A stretch of DNA of 37,596 nucleotides from Streptomyces griseoaurantiacus (GTDB lineage Bacteria > Actinomycetota > Actinomycetes > Streptomycetales > Streptomycetaceae). The position numbers and the translations under genes were made by a program. The DNA lies in contig BNBP01000071.1 in assembly GCA_014656015.1 (NCBI GenBank), positions 1 through 37,596 on the forward strand. The letters are read 5' to 3'. Every line of letters begins with the position of its first letter. Position 1 is the stretch's first letter. Shown piece by piece: positions 35,035 to 37,596 of the stretch. A model generated the notes under the pieces. That model ran no database searches and was not told where the DNA came from. It was given only the letters and a program-made list of their open reading frames with translations.

Positions 35035-35847
35035 ATGACCCAGAAAGTCGCAGTCCTCGGCACCGGCAAGATCGGCGAAGCCCTGCTCAGCGGGATGATC
35101 CGGGCAGGCTGGACCCCCGCGGACCTCCTCGTCACCACCCGCCGCGCCGACCGCGCCGAGCAGCTCCGCACCCGCTACGGCGTCACCCCCGTCACCAACG
35201 CCGAGGCCGCCAAGTCCGCGGACACCCTCATCCTCACGGTCAAGCCGCAGGACATGGGCACCCTCCTCACCGAGCTGGCCCCCCACACCCCCGCCGACCG
35301 CCTCGTCATCAGCGGCGCCGCCGGCATCACCACCGCCTCCCTCGAGGACCGCCTCTCCCCGGGCACCCCGGTCGTCCGCGTGATGACCAACACCCCCGCC
35401 CTGGTCGACGAGGCGATGTCCGTCATCTCCGCGGGCACCCACGCCACCCCCGAGCACGTGGCCCACGCCGAGGAGATCTTCGGCGCCGTCGGCAAGACCC
35501 TCCAGGTCCCCGAATCGCAGCAGGACGCCTGCACCGCACTCTCCGGCTCGGGCCCGGCGTACTTCTTCTACCTGGTCGAGGCGATGACGGACGCCGGCAT
35601 CCTGCTCGGCCTGCCCCGCGACAAGGCCCACGACCTCATCGTCCAGTCCGCGATCGGCGCGGCCACGATGCTCCGCGACAGCGGCGAACACCCCGTGAAG
35701 CTCCGCGAGAACGTCACCTCCCCGGCCGGCACCACGATCAACGCGATCCGCGAACTCGAGAACCACGGGGTACGCGCGGCACTGATCGCGGCCCTGGAGG
35801 CCGCCCGCGACCGCAGCCGCGAGCTGGCCTCCGGCAGCAACGGCTGA
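35035..35847 (+). CDS. proC: Pyrroline-5-carboxylate reductase
   Basis: ProC reduces pyrroline-5-carboxylate to proline with NADPH, the last step of proline synthesis. The 270 residues begin with the Rossmann motif VAVLGTGKIGEALLSGM (~5-21). TVKPQDM, ISGAAGITTASLE, VVRVMTNTPALVDEAM, the proline-site SGSGPAYFFYLVEAM and the C-terminal signature SPAGTTINAIRELENHGVRAAL follow. ATG 35035 fits the family N terminus; the in-frame ATG at 34993 would add 14 non-conserved residues. GGAGG at ~35018-35022 is somewhat far (12 nt) from the start. It is a single gene converging on trpS across a shared terminator. Confidence 0.96.
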   Translation: MTQKVAVLGTGKIGEALLSGMIRAGWTPADLLVTTRRADRAEQLRTRYGVTPVTNAEAAKSADTLILTVKPQDMGTLLTELAPHTPADRLVISGAAGITTASLEDRLSPGTPVVRVMTNTPALVDEAMSVISAGTHATPEHVAHAEEIFGAVGKTLQVPESQQDACTALSGSGPAYFFYLVEAMTDAGILLGLPRDKAHDLIVQSAIGAATMLRDSGEHPVKLRENVTSPAGTTINAIRELENHGVRAALIAALEAARDRSRELASGSNG

Positions 35848-35863
35848 CGTCGGTCCCGACCGT

Positions 35864-35897
35864 TCCGGGGCACCGCGCACACGCGCGGCACCCCGGG
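35864..35897. terminator. Bidirectional terminator between proC and trpS
   Basis: CCGGGG-ca-CCGCGC, an ACAC loop, then GCGCGG-ca-CCCCGG: two 6-bp stems with a 2-nt internal mismatch, symmetric between the convergent proC and trpS genes. Confidence 0.75.
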
Positions 35898-35901
35898 ACG
35901 C

Positions 35902-36900
35902 TCACCCCGCGGGCAGCAGCCCGATCGCCCGGTACGCCGCGTCGACCCGGGGCCGCGCCACCTCCCGGGCCCGCTCGGCCCCCGCCCGCAGGACACCCTC
36001 GAGGTACCCCGGATCGGCGCACAGTTCCCGATGCCGCTCCCGCACCGGCCGCAGCACCTCGACCACCGCCTCCGCGACATCCCGCTTCAGCGCCCCGTAC
36101 GACTCGTAGGCCGCCGCCAGCTTCTCGGGCTCCCCGTCCGTGCAGGCCGCGAGGATCTCCAGCAGATTGGCGACGCCCGGCCGCTCCTCCCGGTCGTACA
36201 CCACGTCCCGCCCACTGTCGGTGACGGCCCGCGCGACCTTCTTCCGCACGGCGTCCGGTTCGTCGAGCAGATAGACGATGCCCGGCCCCACGTCCTCGCT
36301 CTTGCCCATCTTGGCCAGCGGATCCTGCAGGCTCATCACCCGCGCCGCGACCTGCGGCCGCACCGCCCTCGGCACCACGAACGTGTGCCCGTACCGCTGG
36401 TTGAACCGCACCGCGAGATCCCGCGCCAGCTCGACGTGCTGCGTCTGGTCGTCACCCACCGGCACGTCGTCCGTTCCGTAGGCGAGGATGTCGGCCGCCA
36501 TCAGCACGGGATACGTCAGCAGCGACAGGCGCACACTGCCGCCCCGCGCGCGCTCCCGCACGGACTTCTCCTTGTACTGGATCATCCGCCGCATCTCACC
36601 GTCCGTCGCCACGCATTCGAGCAGGTACGACAGCCGGGCGTGCTCGTCCACATGACTCTGCACGAACACCGTGCACAACGCCGGATCGAGCCCCGCCGCC
36701 AGCAGCAGCGTCGCCGCCTGCCTGCTCAGCCGGCGCACCCGTGCCGGATCGTGGTCCACGGTCAGCGCGTGCAGATCGACGACGCAGAACAGGGCGTCCG
36801 CCGCGTGCTGATCCACCTCGGCCCACCGCCGCACGGCGCCCAGGTAGTTCCCCAGCGTCAGATGCCCCGTCGGCTTGACCCCGCTGAAGATCCTCGTCAT
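35902..36900 (-). CDS. trpS: Tryptophanyl-tRNA synthetase, auxiliary TrpRS1-type
   Basis: TrpS charges tRNA-Trp. The 332-residue class Ic enzyme has the HIGH-like motif PTGHLTLGNYLG (~10-21), GDDQTQHVELARDLAVRFN in the active site, and KMGKSE in place of KMSKS. Residue 9 is Lys (SGVKPTG), whereas most bacterial TrpRS have Gln (GIQPSG); work on S. coelicolor links Lys9 to the indolmycin-resistant TrpRS1 isoform. ATG 36900 has AGGAGG 11 nt upstream; the longer GTG form (36933) adds 11 odd residues. The gene is preceded by a Trp-Trp leader peptide and an attenuator, so it is expected to be induced by shortage of charged tRNA-Trp. A separate housekeeping trpS is predicted elsewhere in the genome. 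Confidence 0.95.
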   Translation of the reverse strand: MTRIFSGVKPTGHLTLGNYLGAVRRWAEVDQHAADALFCVVDLHALTVDHDPARVRRLSRQAATLLLAAGLDPALCTVFVQSHVDEHARLSYLLECVATDGEMRRMIQYKEKSVRERARGGSVRLSLLTYPVLMAADILAYGTDDVPVGDDQTQHVELARDLAVRFNQRYGHTFVVPRAVRPQVAARVMSLQDPLAKMGKSEDVGPGIVYLLDEPDAVRKKVARAVTDSGRDVVYDREERPGVANLLEILAACTDGEPEKLAAAYESYGALKRDVAEAVVEVLRPVRERHRELCADPGYLEGVLRAGAERAREVARPRVDAAYRAIGLLPAG

Positions 36901-36966
36901 CTCTTCCCTGCCTCCTGGTCGGGGCCGCCGCACCGGCGGGCCGGTCCCCGGAGGGGGGAAACGAGA

Positions 36967-36989
36967 ACGGCCGCCGAAGCGGCGGCCGT
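36967..36989 (-). terminator. Attenuator terminator hairpin of trpS (segments 3:4)
   Basis: A perfect 10-bp stem (36967-36976 with 36980-36989) and a 3-nt loop are followed on the minus strand by CTCGTTT. It lies 66 nt before the trpS start. Its 5' arm contains GGCCGCC, the same word as in the upstream competing hairpin. Confidence 0.8.
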
Positions 36990-37007
36990 GGTTCGCGCAT
37001 GTGAGTC

Positions 37008-37025
37008 GGCCGCCGTCAGGCGGCC
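37008..37025 (-). promoter_or_regulatory. Competing leader hairpin (segments 1:2) of the trpS attenuator
   Basis: On the minus strand GGCCGCC (37025-37019), four bases containing the leader-peptide stop, and GGCGGCC (37014-37008) form a 7-bp stem. The second arm is equally complementary to the 5' arm of the terminator hairpin (GGCCGCC at 36988-36982), so it can form a 2:3 antiterminator when a ribosome stalled on the Trp codons covers segment 1. Confidence 0.75.
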
Positions 37026-37057
37026 CACCAGCACTGGATACACATGCGCGAGGTCAT
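37016..37057 (-). CDS. trpS leader peptide (MTSRMCIQCWWAA)
   Basis: This 13-codon ORF ends in tandem Trp codons (TGG TGG, 37030-37025), two Ala codons and TGA, just before the attenuator. TAGTCT (minus strand of 37065-37070) lies 7 nt before the ATG, so the leader is probably translated from a leaderless mRNA. Trp is rare in proteins, and two adjacent Trp codons beside alternative hairpins are the hallmark of ribosome-mediated attenuation. S. coelicolor trpRS1 is reported to use this mechanism. The longer in-frame ORF upstream to 37198 is not needed. Confidence 0.85.
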   Translation of the reverse strand: MTSRMCIQCWWAA

Positions 37058-37107
37058 GAGGACGAGACTACGCCCACCGGTGCCCGTCCGGCCCCCACGG
37101 CACCGAG

Positions 37108-37136
37108 TTGACACGCCCACGGGCGATCCGTAATGT
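37108..37136 (+). promoter_or_regulatory. rRNA operon promoter P1
   Basis: TTGACA (37108-37113), 17 bp, TAATGT (37131-37136) is a near-perfect housekeeping promoter and the best in the window. It faces the rRNA leader at the right edge and is back-to-back with the trpS leader promoter. Confidence 0.85.
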
Positions 37137-37310
37137 ACTCCGGGCTGTCCGAACGTGAGCGCCGCCTCAGGGCCGGTCCCCGGACAGTCATTCCGCAAGT
37201 ACCTACCGAACCCCGGCGATACGTCGTTGCCACGGCGTCCTCGTCATTACTTCGGTATGCGTGCGTGTGAAATGAGGATTCCGTGTCCGACGAGGACGCC
37301 GGCCCCGATT

Positions 37311-37339
37311 CGCATCGGGAGCGGGGAATCCGCTAAGGT
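37311..37339 (+). promoter_or_regulatory. Candidate rRNA promoter P2
   Basis: TTCGCA (37311-37316), 17 bp, TAAGGT (37334-37339). Spacing and the -10 are good and the -35 is fair. A GTCGGAAC word follows 7 nt later. Confidence 0.6.
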
Positions 37340-37414
37340 CTCACCAGTCGGAACGGCCCAACAGCCGGGAAGGCGCCCCCTTCTGACGGGGGATCGGATG
37401 CGAAATGGATCTGG

Positions 37415-37502
37415 TAACGTCGGAACCGCCGGAAAGGGAAACGCGAGAGCGGGAACCTGGAAAGCGCCGAGGAAATCGGACAGTGAAAACGTCTGATAGA
37501 GT
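37415..37502 (+). promoter_or_regulatory. Candidate rRNA promoters P3 and P4 (-10 elements)
   Basis: TAACGT (37415-37420) and TAGAGT (37497-37502) each sit in a CTGRTAnnGTCGGAA context, 82 bp apart, without clear -35 boxes. Streptomyces rrn operons often have up to four tandem promoters, several with poor -35 sequences, so both are plausible. Confidence 0.45.
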
Positions 37503-37580
37503 CGGAAACGCAAGACCGAAGGGAAGCGCCCGGAGGAAAGCCTGAGAGAGTCTCTCGGGTGAGTACGAAGGAAGCGTCCG

Positions 37581-37596
37581 TTCCTTGAGAACTCAA
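37581..37596 (+). promoter_or_regulatory. boxA-like antitermination element of the rRNA leader
   Basis: TTCCTTGAGAACTCAA resembles the actinobacterial leader element containing boxA (TGTTGTTTGAGAACTCAA in mycobacteria), where NusB/NusE-type factors assemble. It is cut by the window end. Confidence 0.6.

Larger units (their letters stand above)
37137..37596 (+). other. Promoter/leader region of an rRNA (16S-23S-5S) operon
   Basis: No protein gene is supported here. The purine-rich, less GC-rich sequence with repeated GTCGGAA words (37347, 37419, 37501), a small hairpin (37541-37559) and the final TTCCTTGAGAACTCAA match what I recall of Streptomyces pre-16S leaders. The 16S gene should start some 200-300 bp beyond the window. 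ORFs in this stretch lack Streptomyces codon bias. Confidence 0.8.

Noticed and set aside
37016..37198. 60-aa ORF as a protein gene
   Set aside because: Only its last 13 codons, the Trp-Trp leader peptide, are supported by a -10 and the attenuator context.
37155..37596. ORFs in the right-hand edge (113 aa plus, 87-88 aa minus)
   Set aside because: The sequence is an rRNA promoter/leader; codon usage is not Streptomyces-like and no protein features are seen.

Overview
The window is a piece of core chromosome from a Streptomyces-type actinobacterium. The basis is very high G+C with strong third-position GC bias, many GTG starts, many genes whose -10 hexamer sits only 6-8 nt before the start codon (leaderless mRNAs), and gene order: panC-nadB-nadC-coaX, lsr2/clpC, the sigE-cseA-cseB-cseC envelope-stress operon, radA-disA and an auxiliary trpS. 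From memory this resembles the S. coelicolor region around SCO3334-SCO3383; it could not be aligned here. No phage, insertion sequence, CRISPR array, tRNA or integration site is visible.

Layout. 1-3959: end of panC, then nadB, nadC and coaX, an NAD/pantothenate/CoA cofactor operon. 4061-6095: two small hypothetical genes, a BlaI-like regulator and an ArgA-like acetyltransferase. 6241-10353: lsr2 (nucleoid silencer), a gene converging on and overlapping it, and clpC behind a ClgR-type box. 10674-11396: secreted M23 cell-wall peptidase. 11497-15634: two TetR modules (TetR/DHA2 MFS exporter, TetR/NAD(P)-binding oxidoreductase), each with visible palindromic operators in the divergent gap. 15666-19307 (minus strand): sigE, cseA, cseB, cseC. 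19683-24421: mutY, a membrane-anchored secreted protein, and radA-disA (c-di-AMP synthesis, DNA repair). 24652-29224: a sigma-like/zinc-finger/transmembrane/BACON fusion, a Cys-rich hypothetical protein, a Ppx/GppA phosphatase and a TIM-barrel isomerase. 29347-35847: ilvD, a repeat-rich intergenic region, a membrane Ser/Thr kinase with a PQQ-like sensor, an SH3 protein, a membrane protein and proC. 35902-37057 (minus): trpS with a Trp-Trp leader peptide and attenuator. 37108-37596: tandem promoters and 5' leader of an rRNA operon whose 16S gene lies just beyond the window.

Functional themes are cofactor biosynthesis, envelope-stress sensing, protein and DNA quality control, c-di-AMP signalling, global silencing and amino-acid metabolism. 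Nearly all genes belong to known families. The most notable items are the complete trpS attenuator, the sigma/anti-sigma-like BACON membrane fusion, the two TetR operator pairs, the ClgR box before clpC and the AT-rich palindromic patch before lsr2. I saw no convincing new multi-gene system.
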